Positions 1 through 11,400 of a DNA stretch of 64,000 nt are shown piece by piece. The notes beneath the pieces were generated by a model. It worked only from the letters and a program-made list of their open reading frames with translations, ran no database searches and was not told the origin of the DNA. Each line of letters starts with the position of its first letter. Within the stretch, counting starts at the first letter, position 1. The stretch is from Amblyornis subalaris (taxonomy: Eukaryota; Chordata; Aves; Passeriformes; Ptilonorhynchidae). Location of the stretch: NCBI GenBank assembly GCA_018881555.1, contig JACAXG010000130.1, positions 1 to 64,000 of the forward strand, written 5' to 3'. The translations under genes and the position numbers were made by a program.

Positions 1-622
1 CACTCCGGAGCAGACCCTCCAGAGCTGCCTCTGCGACGCCTGGAAGGTGATGGCAACAAGACATGACAGCAACACCCTTCCCAGGCTTAGTTCTCCTGAA
101 AAGCTAAATTAAAGGAAGAGCAGGTGTCTGTTAAGTCTGGGCTTGCAGTGGCTTCGGATCCGTGGGGAAGCGTCAGCATTTTGCTCACACTGCTCTGGTT
201 TGGTGTGGGAACACGAGTTGCGAAGGAGAGCGCGATCCTCGGGACGTGCCCCANCATCCCCACGGCCTCCCCTTCATCCCACCCGCCTTTGGGGGTCCCT
301 GTTCACTGGCACTCAGCCCAAGGACAGACCCCAAGCACCCCCACAAACCAGTGCTGACTCCCAGCAACCCGAACCACTCCCTGAACCCACTTTTCAAACG
401 TTTTTCCCAGTTTGGGAGCTGCACTTTTGCATTGCAACACGCACCTGGCAAACGCACAAAGCAGGATATTTGTGCAGCTCGGGATGTCTGAGGCAGCAAN
501 AGATAAATGTGACTTGTTCAACTCTAATCTTCATGTTTCAAAATGGGCTTTTCACACATTCAGATTCTAGGGAAAGGAATACCACCTTTTATAAGTGTAT
601 CCTATAAAGGAACCTCCATCCC

Positions 623-648
623 AACCAATAAAAGCCGTCATTGGTTGT
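623..648. repeat. Inverted repeat with two CCAAT boxes
   Basis: The arm CAACCAAT at 623-630 is repeated in inverted form as ATTGGTTG at 641-648, a perfect 8-bp match around a 10-base spacer that contains one CpG. Each arm holds a CCAAT box, the core recognised by NF-Y, in opposite orientations. The inverted match is seen directly; any binding is inference, since a single dyad this short can arise by chance. Confidence 0.4.
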
Positions 649-1105
649 ACTTTCATTTGAACGATTCACCCATAAATTATCAATTTCCCAATCGTTTTTT
701 CCGTAGTAGGAAACGTCTTTCTGAATCTAAGTATGATAAACACAATACTGCATGAAATAACTGAGTTTACACTTATTAAATTAATCTGAATTCACAATGC
801 ATGTCCAGGCCAAAAGACATCTTTCAAGATGTGATAGAAAATGCANATCTTTAATAAAAATGGGCAAGGAAGTTTTGGAGTTATTTTTTTCTGTTAATGA
901 ATGACCTCTCCAGCACCAGGGAAACCTCACAGGATCTGTGAGCTCACTCTGGAGCACATACATTACAAAACCTGCAGCTGTTTTCCTCCATTCTGTTGTG
1001 AAAACAGACTTTTGTCAAAACATGATTATTTCGGAATTCTGCAAGGACATTTTATATTGGACACTGCAGGTATTTGTACTTTAATCATACAAAAAGGTGG
1101 CTTTG

Positions 1106-1128
1106 TCTTGGAGATTTAGTCTCCAAGA
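1106..1128. repeat. Perfect 9-bp hairpin
   Basis: TCTTGGAGA at 1106-1114 and TCTCCAAGA at 1120-1128 are exact reverse complements separated by the five bases TTTAG. The stem has no mismatch and stops sharply at both ends. No run of T follows it and no gene is adjacent. It could be a chance dyad, a structured RNA element or a protein-binding palindrome. Confidence 0.45.
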
Positions 1129-1756
1129 GACATTCATCAAGCACCACGTCAGCTGCCAAACATAAATCAATTAACCTCTGCTGAGTAATTCTTTTTAACT
1201 ACTTGAAAAGCACAACCTTTAGAGGCAAACCTGTGACTTTTCTGGCTTTTTGAATAAGTCACTATTTTGCTGTTTATGTTGCTCTGGATCCTGGTGGTTT
1301 TTAAGTGTGGTTTTGGCCCTTATAAATCATCAGTAATAAATAGACACACATAATTCAAGGTCAGCCCAGGATCCTGTCCCTGCTCTGCCTGAGCAATATT
1401 TTAAAATGCAGCAGAGCGATGCTTCTGTTCTTTTCCGACCTGCAAGGAGAANAAGTGACACCTAAGGCTATGTCTACATTATTTATACCACTTTGATAGA
1501 TTAAATCTTTACCACAAGGCTGAGCTTTTCAAACATGCCTGAAAATGTTTAAAGATTCCACAGGTGCTCTTCCTGAGTGCAAACAAAGGCTTCTCTTTGT
1601 AGTGCGAAAAGAAAATTAAAATGGAACAAAATCCTGGGAGCTGTAGGTGCTGCTTAAAGCAAATCCTTGACTGGACATGTTGGATTTATTTATTTTTAAC
1701 GCGAATGTTTTTGGAACTCACCAGAGTAATGCCTAAAATATGGGGGTGGGTGGGAT

Positions 1757-2048
1757 GCACCGTGTCCCCAAGGGCCACATCAGGTGCCTCCTGAACACTT
1801 CCAGAGGTGCTGACTCCACCACCTCCCTGGGCAACTTATTCCAGTGTCTGACCACTCTTGCAGGGAATTTTTTTTTTTTTTTGACATCTCATCTGAACCC
1901 CCCCTGGTGCAAACTAAGGCCATTTCCTCTCATCCTTTCACTTGGGTCATGACAGAAGAGCCCAACCCCATCTCACTCCACCCTCCTGTTGGGGTTGTAT
2001 AGATCAATGAGGTCCCCCCTGAGCCTCCTCTTCTCCAGAAAGCACTGG
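1757..2048 (-). mobile_element. CR1 LINE fragment, older copy
   Basis: CR1 is the dominant avian non-LTR retrotransposon; copies are normally truncated at the 5' end, leaving only the 3' part of the reverse transcriptase region and the 3' untranslated region. Here the antisense landmarks are CCACCTCCCTGGGCAACTT near 1820 and CCTGAGCCTCCTCTTCTCCA near 2020. The copy is diverged, lacks the extreme 3' tail on its left side, and has gained a run of 15 T at about 1868-1882. Confidence 0.88.
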
Positions 2049-2899
2049 CACCAATTTGGTTTCTAATTCTTAAAATATTTAATCATTCCCAAATTTGGGG
2101 GCAGGCAAGAATTAAAAGATGAAAAACCTGTAAGCCACATCTGAATCTGCCATTTGAGCTAGAATAGTCTGAAACAATTTCTCTGCTATGTGCATCCCCA
2201 AAATGCAATGAGATTAATGGAAGGGAGTTTGGTCCTTGACTTTGCAACTGAAGGAAGATGTTGAGTTCCACCAAAATCAGTAACAGCTCAAGTGGAAGGA
2301 AGATNGGAAAATATTCTTTATTTTGATCATGGTAACCTAACGACGACCACTGGATTTTCTTTCCCTATGTCTCTATGAAAAGAACAAAAGGTCGGAATTT
2401 TAGGCCTCGCTTCAGCCTAAAATTGCTTTAAAATGTGCTTTCTGAAATAGATGTGTTCCCTCTAATTCCCAAGGAGTTCACAACTGTATTTTTAGAAAGG
2501 CAATTTGGAATTTAACAAATACAGATACTTGGAAATGTCTCTGTGCTTTCCTACTTTCACAAAAAGGCATTAAGGTCATGTGTTTTTTTTTCCGAAGTGG
2601 AGATGACTTTGGGGTGGATGTAACCATGGCTACCCCACTAGGAANCAAACCAAACTGCTGCAGTTGAAAGCCAGTGAATGTACAGAATGCACATGATTTG
2701 ATCCACAATAATCGTGACTCAGATTTATGGAAAACCTTCTCAGTTGCTACTGAGAGCATCCCCAAATAGGGAAGAGGAGAGACCCGTGCTGTGCCAAATT
2801 CATCCTTGGATCTCTTAGGCCACTTTGTAGCATCCACTCCAATGGTATCATCACCCTCAACCCTAATTTTTGTTTGACTTGAGGTTTCATTGACCTGTC
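2049..2899. other. Unique non-coding DNA
   Basis: AT-rich sequence with no repeat family recognised. A 212-codon open frame on the - strand (2478-3116) begins inside the antisense of the next CR1 copy and has no recognisable motif, so it is not called as a gene. Confidence 0.55.
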
Positions 2900-3145
2900 C
2901 TACAGGAAATGGCCTCAAGCTGTGCCGGGGGAGGTTCAGGTTGGACATGAGCAGGAATTTCTTCATGGAAAGAGTTGTCAGGCATGGGGAGGTGGTGGAG
3001 TCCTCATCCCTGGGTGTGTCCAAGAAGGCCTGGACATGGCACTCAGTGCTCTGGGCTGGTGACAAGGTGGGGATTTGGCACAGGTTGAACGCAATGGTCT
3101 TGGAGGGCTTTTCCAACCTTAATGATCCTGAGATTCTGAGATTCT
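2900..3145 (+). mobile_element. CR1 LINE 3' fragment, type B
   Basis: Sense-strand landmarks run in order: GGAAATGGCCTCAAGC, GGAATTTCTTCATGGAAAG, then GGCTTTTCCAACCTTAATGA. The copy ends in a doubled GAGATTCT octamer, the short tandem tail typical of CR1 3' ends. The 5' part is missing, as expected for target-primed insertion. Confidence 0.9.
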
Positions 3146-3852
3146 CTGACCTGTCCTCCAGTCCGAGGTCTTTACTTTGTTATGGGTTGGTTCTCTCCTC
3201 ACCGGAGAGAACTTCAGGAATCAGGAATCTGCTTCTCTCCATTCAAACTAAATAAATAGAAATGAGAAAATCAGATGTGATTAATTTATTTAGGGAAAAA
3301 ATCACACTGCCCTGTTCCATGCTTTGTTCAACCAGNTTTGCTCTTGTTTCAGAAAGGTTTTACGGGATCCAGGGCTCTTCAAAATCTAAGAGTAATAGGG
3401 GTGAGTGACAGGTATATTCATTTTTGAGGAGTGATGACACTNTTTCAAATATTTAATGCACTGAAAAACATATGGAAAGAAAATAATATGAAGTTGGCTT
3501 TTGCACAATAACACCATATTTTCTGTCTCTTTCCATGTTGCAGCCACATTATAGAGAACTGTAAAAAAAGGAAAATGGCAGATTTCAAATCAGTTATCCT
3601 GGTGCTACCAGCTTTCAAAAAAAAAAAAATTTTCCCCCATTTTTTTCATTTTTGCAGTGCAATCAATAAACAGGCCATGGCCATCAATCTCCATGCTACA
3701 GAGCAATATTTTATTTCCAAACTGATAGATTCCCATGATGAATTACAGTCATTAGAAAGCATGACAGCCTGCTACAGTGCCTTCAGCACATGTGGAAGTG
3801 TTGCTGACAGAATGAAGTGGTTTGTTTATGATTATTATCATCTGCATTTGGG
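3146..3852. other. Unique DNA with a possible conserved block at about 3655-3845
   Basis: The left half is AT-rich with short A and T runs. From about 3655 to 3845 the sequence becomes complex and repeat-free, starting around the phrase AGGCCATGGCCATCAATC. It reads like the conserved non-coding blocks found near developmental genes. A short open frame crosses it but has no recognisable motif. That it is conserved is inference; only comparison with another bird or a reptile can show it. Confidence 0.3.
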
Positions 3853-3944
3853 ATCATAGAATCCCAAAATGGTTTGGGTTGAAGGGACCTTAAAACTCAT
3901 CTCATTCCAACCCCTGCCGTGGGCAGTGATGCCCATCCCTGTCC
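3853..3944 (-). mobile_element. CR1 LINE 3' terminal fragment, type A
   Basis: Only the last 90 bases or so of a type A copy are present. They read GGTTTGGGTTGAAGGGACCT and then CCCCTGCCGTGGGCAG in antisense, starting from the 3' tail on the left. The truncation point is near 3944, making this one of the shorter copies. Confidence 0.85.
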
Positions 3945-5605
3945 TCATAAAGATGTAAATATTATCCTGAGCATGCACCATTTCAGACAGCCCATCAGAG
4001 CCNAATTTAACTTTTCCCAAACATTCAAAATGACACTTCAAGATTTTTATCCTCAATAAACATTTTGTGTTTGCAACGGTTGAATTTGCAACCTTCGAAT
4101 GCAGTTTTGTGGTCACATATTTGGACAGGTCACCATTTATGTTACCAAAATGTGAAAAGAAAAATTAAAATTATCTGAAGCATTTCTCTGCTATCCAGGT
4201 TAGAATGTCCACAAAGACAGGCTGTACGTGGAATTGTAACTTGGCATCTGTGACTTAGCAAGACAAAGAATACTTTTATCAAATAATTCCCTGTGTAGTG
4301 TCATAAAACTGAGCTCAGCAACACTGAGCTTAACAGGCTGCCAGAAGTCTGAGCTGAACTAGTGGAAGTNACTCCCCGTGCCAGGGAAGCAGAACAGCTT
4401 TCCCAGCTTTTGAGACCTTTCTTCTCAATCTTTTCCTACGTAAAAGCCTTTTTTGCTCCGGCGCTTGGAGCAGCCAACGTAAAAACGAGGCGGCTTCAGA
4501 TGGATCGCAGGACTGGGAATTAAAATAGGTCCCTGCAATGCCTTTAATGTCATAAAAAAAGCACCCTGACAGGAGGCACAGGCNAAGGACAGACAGGGGA
4601 AATGGGTTTTGTGGATGGAGAGTTCATTCTCTGGAGCTGTGGGATCAGCAGGGGGGAGAGGTGAGGTGGGAGGTAAAGCAGAAAGGGATAAAAGCCCTGG
4701 GATAAAGCCTGGGAGGAAATTCAGTGAAGGCACAAGAAGTGGTGGAAATGAGGGAAGGGAAGAAAAGCTCCCCATCCTCCCTTTTCATTCTGAGCCATCC
4801 AAAGCTGAGATTAGAGCTAAAAGCTTCCACTGACAAACTTAATGGTCTTGAGATCCAAGATGTACCGGGGCACTGTGTGGTGCTCCTGGACCTGGGAATA
4901 AATAGCAGCTCCAAAGGTGCTGCAGCCACAAAATGTGAGCATACAAAGCTTAGGTAACACTTNACATAATTATCATTGTTTTCTGTTGCAAGATCTGCAG
5001 AGGATTGTGAACCTTGAAAAATTCCAGGAACATCTGNAAGCAGGGAAAGAAGTTTAATTTTATTTAAAAAAAAAAAAGGAAAATAAAAGAAAAATCCCCA
5101 CAAAACAAAACAGGAGTGGAATNAAACTTAAATGATAAATTTACACTGACAAAAAGAAATGAGGAGGCCATGGCTAATTATCAGAATTTGAAGTAATATT
5201 TTCTCACTGGCTGCTGGGAGGGGGTCCAGGATTGCAATTAAAAGATGGATTCCGGGTGGGATATTCAGAAATAATCAAAGAAGAAGCTTCTGACAAATTA
5301 ACAGAGACTGAATCACTTCTTTTGTAAAATCCTGCAGCAAACACAAGCTTTGAAATTCTCTCCTACATCTTTGCTACAGCTTGTTAAATCCAGAAGAATT
5401 GGTTTGGGGGGCAACTTCCTGTTGGAAGAGCAAACAAACTCCATGCCCAAAGGAATGGGAAGGAAAGAATAACTTCTTATCTCCAGGTATCTCTTATCTC
5501 TGTGGCCCCACAAACCTTTCAGCAGGGTACAACTTTTATTTGAGGCNTTAACAATGTCATAAACGAGCTTTAAGTGTGTAATGTGTTAGTATTGGAACTG
5601 AGATA
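3945..5605. other. Unique non-coding DNA with an A-rich tract
   Basis: No gene or repeat family is recognised. A purine-rich stretch lies at about 4640-4760 and an A-rich run at about 5064-5095. Open frames in 4425-5103 occur on both strands across purine-biased sequence and look compositional. Confidence 0.55.
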
Positions 5606-5745
5606 ACCCTGGAAGTGTCCAAGGCCAGGTTGGACAAGGCTTGGAGCAACCTGGGATAATGGAAAGTGTCCATGCCCATGGCAGGGGGTGGAATGGGATG
5701 AGCTTTAAGNTCCCTTCCAACCCAAACCATTCCATGACAGTGATT
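5606..5745 (+). mobile_element. CR1 LINE 3' fragment, type A
   Basis: The sense-strand blocks GGAAGTGTCCAAGGCCAGG, GGAGCAACCTGGGATAATGG and CCCATGGCAGGGGGTGG are followed by the 3' tail CCTTCCAACCCAAACCATTC. Only about 140 bases remain. One N replaces a single consensus base. Confidence 0.92.
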
Positions 5746-7738
5746 CACCAAACTCCTTCTGCCCCTGCAAAACTAACTTTGCTCCATGNGGGCCTAAAAC
5801 CCACTGAATTCCCCTATTCCTTTTGCATTGCCTGACACCACTAAGCCCAGCCTAGGCCAGCCTGCAGATCCCAGCACNGAGCTTTGTACTTTTCTATCTG
5901 GTTCAAAAGCAGCTCCTTGGAAAGACAGGAATAACACAGCAGCTGTCAGTCATCGCAAATGTCTCAGCTCCTTTTTTGCTTTACATTTTCTAGCTGGAAG
6001 CAATGACCCATTGGTCAGTCCCTACTCCAGAATTCCGCCCTGGGCACTTTCAAATCTGCAACACCCAAACCTGAAGATTTCTGCAAGAAGAAGAGCAGAT
6101 TCAGTCCAATCCAGGCCAATATTAAGATCACTCCTGTTCCAGAACCTTCCTGCTTTTACACAGCAACGGATCTGAGCCTATTGCACTTTTTTTTTTTTCA
6201 TTCCATGCAAGCTGCCATCTTGTGAGGAAGGAGGAATAAACATATGGATTTGAAATATGTTGGAATAATCACTTTCTGCACTGATACTTGTCTGTCTGTG
6301 TAGACATCAGAGAACACATAATAGTAGCTTTGTGCATGCTGTGTTATTTCACACCGCCTCCCATTTCACACGGAAAAGGCATTTGACTTTGTCTAATACA
6401 GGCTGGATTTCTCATGGATTTACCACCCAGAAGAATCCAACTGTCTAAAGCAGTCCTGTTTCTCTCAGCAAAAATACTGGAAATTTTCAGTACAAAGTGG
6501 TAAAAGAGCATCAATGACCAATGGCCAATGAAGATAAAGGTCACAGAATGTGCCTGAGGGCATTTTTTCACCATTTTTTCAAGCAATAAGGGAAGAAAAA
6601 AAGAATCTTGCTAAAAAGCTGTTGATCACTTATGCACTTCAGACTTACACTGTTCACACTTAAAATTATATACATTTAGAAACAGCACTGACATAACTTT
6701 ATTAGAAGCCACAAGAGACCAAGAAATAACTAAGCACATTTAAGGAACTCATTTTACTTTTATAAAGGCAACATGGAGCCAACTGCACATGGAACAACAA
6801 TGCAGGGATTTAAATCCTAAAGTGATTCGGATATTCAGACTAGAAAGAATTTGAGGAGAGGGAGAGGAGGAAGTGAGGAGCAGAGACATTGCTCTGTCTG
6901 TTCTCCTACATGATTAATAAGCAAATTACTTCTCCTCTCTTCTCCAACATTTCTGAAGCATATCTGGTCTTTTTGGGAATCTATCTTAGTATGCCAAGTA
7001 GCTGCCAAGACTTCCACACTCTCCATGCAGATGATTAAACTGGTCAAAATATTGTTGTGTGAAAAAATGAGTAAGAGGATAATGAATCTCTGGATCTGGA
7101 GTCGTCTGAAAAACCTTAGAAGAAATCTGGCAGTGGGGAACATGCTCAGGATGAATCGGAGAAGGGAAGAGAGACAGGAGGTCTCAAAAACAAGTCCTGC
7201 ATCGAAACTGCTCAGGGGTTTGGGCCACTTTGTAGCTGAATTTATTCAATTATGTTCCAAGGATTTTTGTGTCCATTGAATAAATGTGGATATGAGGGAA
7301 CACAACCATTTTCCCATGAAAATCTCCCCCTGCAGAGGAGTGACCTGACTGGCTTCATCACATCCAGCGACCACCAAGAGTTTGCATCAGCACCTGCTGT
7401 GTGCCCTGTCTGGAAGGAGAACGCCATGAATTTCCATCACCATTTTTCCAAAGCCTCTGGCATGAGCGTGGCACATCCACGTGGNTGCTCACCTCATCTC
7501 TTCTCACATGAAAAATGGGAAAGGTCTGCTGGCATCACAAGGGCCTTGCTTTAATTAATTACATCTTCCCCCAGCAGCGTGCTCAGCTCTCAGTGCTATT
7601 ATTAATATTAGTGAGGTACAGATCCTCCACGCTAATGAGTATCCTGCAAAGATGTGCAACTCCATGGCTACACATGGAAAATAGAAAAGTTTTGGGTTGG
7701 ACTTNGATCTGGGTGTGCTTTCATTAATTGCAGCAAAG
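5746..7738. other. Unique non-coding DNA, no gene seen
   Basis: Repeat-free sequence. The part from about 6230 to 6350 is AT-rich and complex and could be a conserved non-coding block. Overlapping short open frames at 6835-7280 lie on both strands without motifs. There are no N bases between about 5880 and 7480. Confidence 0.5.
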
Positions 7739-7956
7739 TATTTCAGTACCTGAAGGGGACCAACAAAAGAGCTGGAGAGGGGCTTTTTACAATGGAATGG
7801 AATGACAGGACAAGGGGGAATGAATTCATAATGACAGAGGGGAGAAAGGCACTGACAGAAAGGAATTCTTCCCTGTGAGGGTGGGGAGGCTCTGGCACAG
7901 ATTTCCCAGAGAAGCTGTGGCTGCCCCATCCCTGGAAGTGGCCAAGGCCAGGCTGA
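7739..7956 (+). mobile_element. CR1 LINE fragment, type A, lacking its 3' end
   Basis: The copy runs from the block around ACCTGAAGGGGACC, through GCTGTGGCTGCCCCATCC, to GGCCAAGGCCAGGCTG, where it stops abruptly. This is unusual because CR1 insertions normally keep the 3' end. About 70 unique bases separate it from a type B copy in the same orientation. Confidence 0.9.
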
Positions 7957-8027
7957 AATGTGTCATATTGGAAATAAAAGCAAAAAATTCACCTGTTTGC
8001 CTATTGCNTTTGGAAGAGCTCAATTCT

Positions 8028-8400
8028 GACGAGGAGCNGCTGAGGGAGCTGGGGGGGCTCGGCCTGGAGAAAAGGAGGCTCAGGGGGGACCTTCTGGCTC
8101 TCCACAGAGGGAAGTTGGGCTCTGCTCCCAGGGAACAAGGGACNGGANGAGAGGAAATGGCCTCAAATTGCACCAGGGGAGGTTTAGATTGGATATTTGG
8201 GAAAATTTCTTCACAGAAAGGGTTGTCCAGCCNTGGCGCAGGGCAGNGATGGAGTCCCCATCCCTGGAGGGATTTCAAAGCCATGTGGATGTGGCACTTG
8301 GGGACGTGGGTCAGTGGTGGCCTCGGCAGTTCTGGGGAATGGTTGGACTCGATGGTCTGAGAGGGCTTTTCCAACCTGAACAACTCCACGATTCCGAGAG
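8028..8400 (+). mobile_element. CR1 LINE 3' fragment, type B
   Basis: A long type B copy. It begins near the GAGGAGC and CTGAGGGAGCTGGG region, then carries GGAAATGGCCTCAAATTGCA, GATATTTGGGAAAATTTC, GTGGATGTGGCACTTGGGGA and GGGCTTTTCCAACCTGAAC. It ends at a CACGATTCCGAG tail. Four N bases replace single consensus positions. Its 5' side may have inserted into or recombined with the type A copy just upstream. Confidence 0.93.
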
Positions 8401-11400
8401 CGTTCCCCGGGGCTGCTCTGCCTTTGCAGGGATTTAAACCTAAGAAAACTTGCCGAACGCGGCGTTACCGGAAACACATCTGNTCTGTAAATACTCCCCT
8501 TAAAAAGCCCCGCTCCTCCAGCCTTACATTTCCAGGCTGATTTCCATGCTGACAGTTTCGCTCCATTTGTTGAATTGTAAACCATGTAAAGCTCAGCAAT
8601 AAAACGTCTGCAATCTGGAGCAGTAATGGGAGGAATGTCTCATAAACAAGATAAGTTGTTTCTTGCCAATATTGTTACACTTCATAAATACGAACGCGAG
8701 TCTGTTTTGCGTCTCCTAGATCAGCAGCAGACTTTTATTTTAATTAAACACAACATATAAAATATTCATTTGAAAAAACAAACATCATTGTTTTAAAGGC
8801 ATTGTGCTAAATTAAATTACGGCGCTCCTCGCCGTAAAGTTCTTGCGCAAAGGAACAATTTGGGATTCTGAGTGGATTGAGGCAGCAAGAGTGTCCATCA
8901 AGAAGCTGTAGCAGGAAGCTGGTAGCTACCCTATGAATAAATAAACTATTTATATTTCCTGATAATGGAAGTGCTTGGATGAACTCAGGCCAATTCCCAA
9001 AGACTTCTCATTCCAGTTGGGGCTGTAATCAAGAAACTTTGTCACCCGGCAGCAAGGGAGATGCTGCCAGTCCCATTTTCTGCAGCAGAACTCCTGAGTG
9101 TTTCACTTCTGACAGAATTTATGGTCTCATTTCANCAGACTAGTGCTGGATATCTTTGACAGAGCCATCTCTGACTGTCTCTACCCCAAAAAGTACTTGA
9201 ATTTTGAAATTTAACCCTGTAGCTTTTTGAGGGTCCCGAATATGATCATGAGACATTCAGCTCAAGCCGCCTTCGATAAAAGTGTTATTCCCGGTTTAGT
9301 AACACAAATCCAGCTCCTGGATTTAGCACGGAATGCAAACACATTTCTTCCAACATGAGCCTCAGAGATGACATGAATTACAGAAGGCAAGTTTTGAAAT
9401 TGTCAGCAAGGAAGAATTTTAGGAATTGAGGAGAAATTAGCCAGAAACAACTGAAAAATGATTTTTCTATTGAACCAGGAGCCCCCAACCATGGCCTGGG
9501 AGGCACCAGCCACACATTTCCTTCATTGTCAACATGGAAAATTGTATCACTCAGTCATAAATCTACCAAACCAGGAATGGAGGAGGCAGGAATTGACTTT
9601 CAGAAACTCCATAGCTGAGAGCAAAACTCAGCTGCATCACATCACCCTTCTGTGCCTTTAAATAAATATTTAAAATAAATGAAATTGTTCAACTATGGCT
9701 TTAAAGTCACTGTGTGACACGAAACTGCAACACAGACCAGTAGCCAGAGCCAGACTGGCTTTATGTTGATTTAATTCCATCCTTACTTCAGGAGGAAACA
9801 GAGGAATAGAAAAGGCAAGAAGCAGCCTCAATGGACTGCTAAAACTTCAGGCTTTCATGGAATTGCAGCAGAATATAAATGGAAAATAGGAAATTATTAA
9901 AGTTTTGAGATGTGCCTGTGTCTTGGGTCACTGAAAAACCAGATGAGTCTTAAATACTTCTTTTACAAGTAATTTTCCAGAAAGTTAGAGCCAGGAAGAT
10001 GAAGAAAAGATAAAAATCTCCATCCTGTCAAGCTCAACAACCTGGCACCTTGTGCAGCCTGGAGTCCTCCAGCCCTGGTGCAAGAGAGAGACACTATTTA
10101 CTTTGTGATGGTAAAACAAACAAAACAGTCAATGGGGAGCACAGTCTGGACAGGGACCTTCCCAGCCTTCCTTCCTCAGGGATCTTTCTCCAGGATTTGC
10201 CATGTTTTAAGCCTTAAACCCACTTTTTTTTTCCCAAGAAAAAAGAAGAAAATATGAAAAAAGTGTGTTTAAGGCTTGAAACGTGTAATTTCCACCAGAA
10301 AAAAGATGAATAAGAGAATGCACAAACCCCTGGCCATCACCTTTGCTAAGTCTGATGGCTGATAAATTCCTTTCATTTCCCAGGGAACAAGAGCAAAAAA
10401 AGCACAAAACTCCCTTTCCTTTACATGCTCATCTACAGCAGGATTCATCTCAGCCCATTTATTTTCAGTTTGCAATTTTAATAACTGGTTCTGCTAAGCC
10501 AGATTGTAGTTTTTGATTTTTTTTAAAGACCCTCTCCAATTTCCTCCTATTTTCTGCGAACAAATTGTTTTTATTAAAAGTAGAGCTGTTTTTGCCCACA
10601 GGCTGGAGGCTTTTAACTCCTAATAGAGATTTTCCCTAATTTCTTAATTTGACAAGCACATATTTGCATTAAAAATTCCTTTTTGTACCTTTATTGGTCC
10701 ATTACACACAGATATGGTGCAAAAATGAAGTTATTTTAGCAGCTTTTATAATATTGTAGCATTTCTACATTAAATTGTTTTTAAAAGACAAACCACATTG
10801 GGAATATTTCTATCCCTAATCAATTTATATTAAAATAAAACATCCTATGAATGAATGACAGGAATAAATAAGAGGCACCAATCAGACCAAGAATTGTGTG
10901 GAATGGGGGCGGGGAAAAGGGATTATTTTACTTGCAGATTAAGAAGGAATCTGTGAATTAGGATTCCTGCCTGTTTNCTATATCCAAACTTACCAAGATG
11001 CAAGTTCAAGCCTGGCACAAAAGCTTCAAACTCCTCCTGGGAGATCTGAGTAAGCTGGATGAGTATTGAGTGAATTAATTCAGTCCCTCCTTCCTGTAAG
11101 CCTGAGCTGCAACACTTGATGTTTTAATCACACAGACATTTATTTTTATAAAAAGTAAAATGCAAAATTACTGAATTGGGCTGGTACTCAATACATCACC
11201 AAACTGGGCAGTAATTGCTCTTCGTATGGATTCCTAGTCTGGGCTGTTTCCTGATCAGTATTTTCCTCTAACGAAAAACTTTTAATGTTTTCAGGTTTTG
11301 AGACAACAGAGCTCTGAAAGCTGTCACTTGAGTCCCTTTCATAGTCCACGGGATGTAAAATCACCAGATGGATCCTCTCTGCTTACCCTAAAACCTGAGT

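Larger units (their letters stand above)
1..1756. other. Unique non-coding DNA, no gene seen
   Basis: No repeat family or exon is recognised here. Several short overlapping open frames lie at 124-607 on both strands. They are mutually exclusive, contain no recognisable motif and look like chance openings in GC-richer DNA. The stretch from about 600 to 780 is AT-rich with a few CpGs and carries an inverted CCAAT pair. A perfect hairpin lies at 1106-1128. Both are listed separately. Confidence 0.6.

Noticed and set aside
2478..3116. 212-codon open frame on the - strand
   Set aside because: Its start lies in antisense CR1 and the remainder shows no motif.
7739..8400. Host reverse-transcriptase or other CR1 protein gene
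   Set aside because: Only 3' fragments of a few hundred bases are present in every copy; none can encode the element's proteins.
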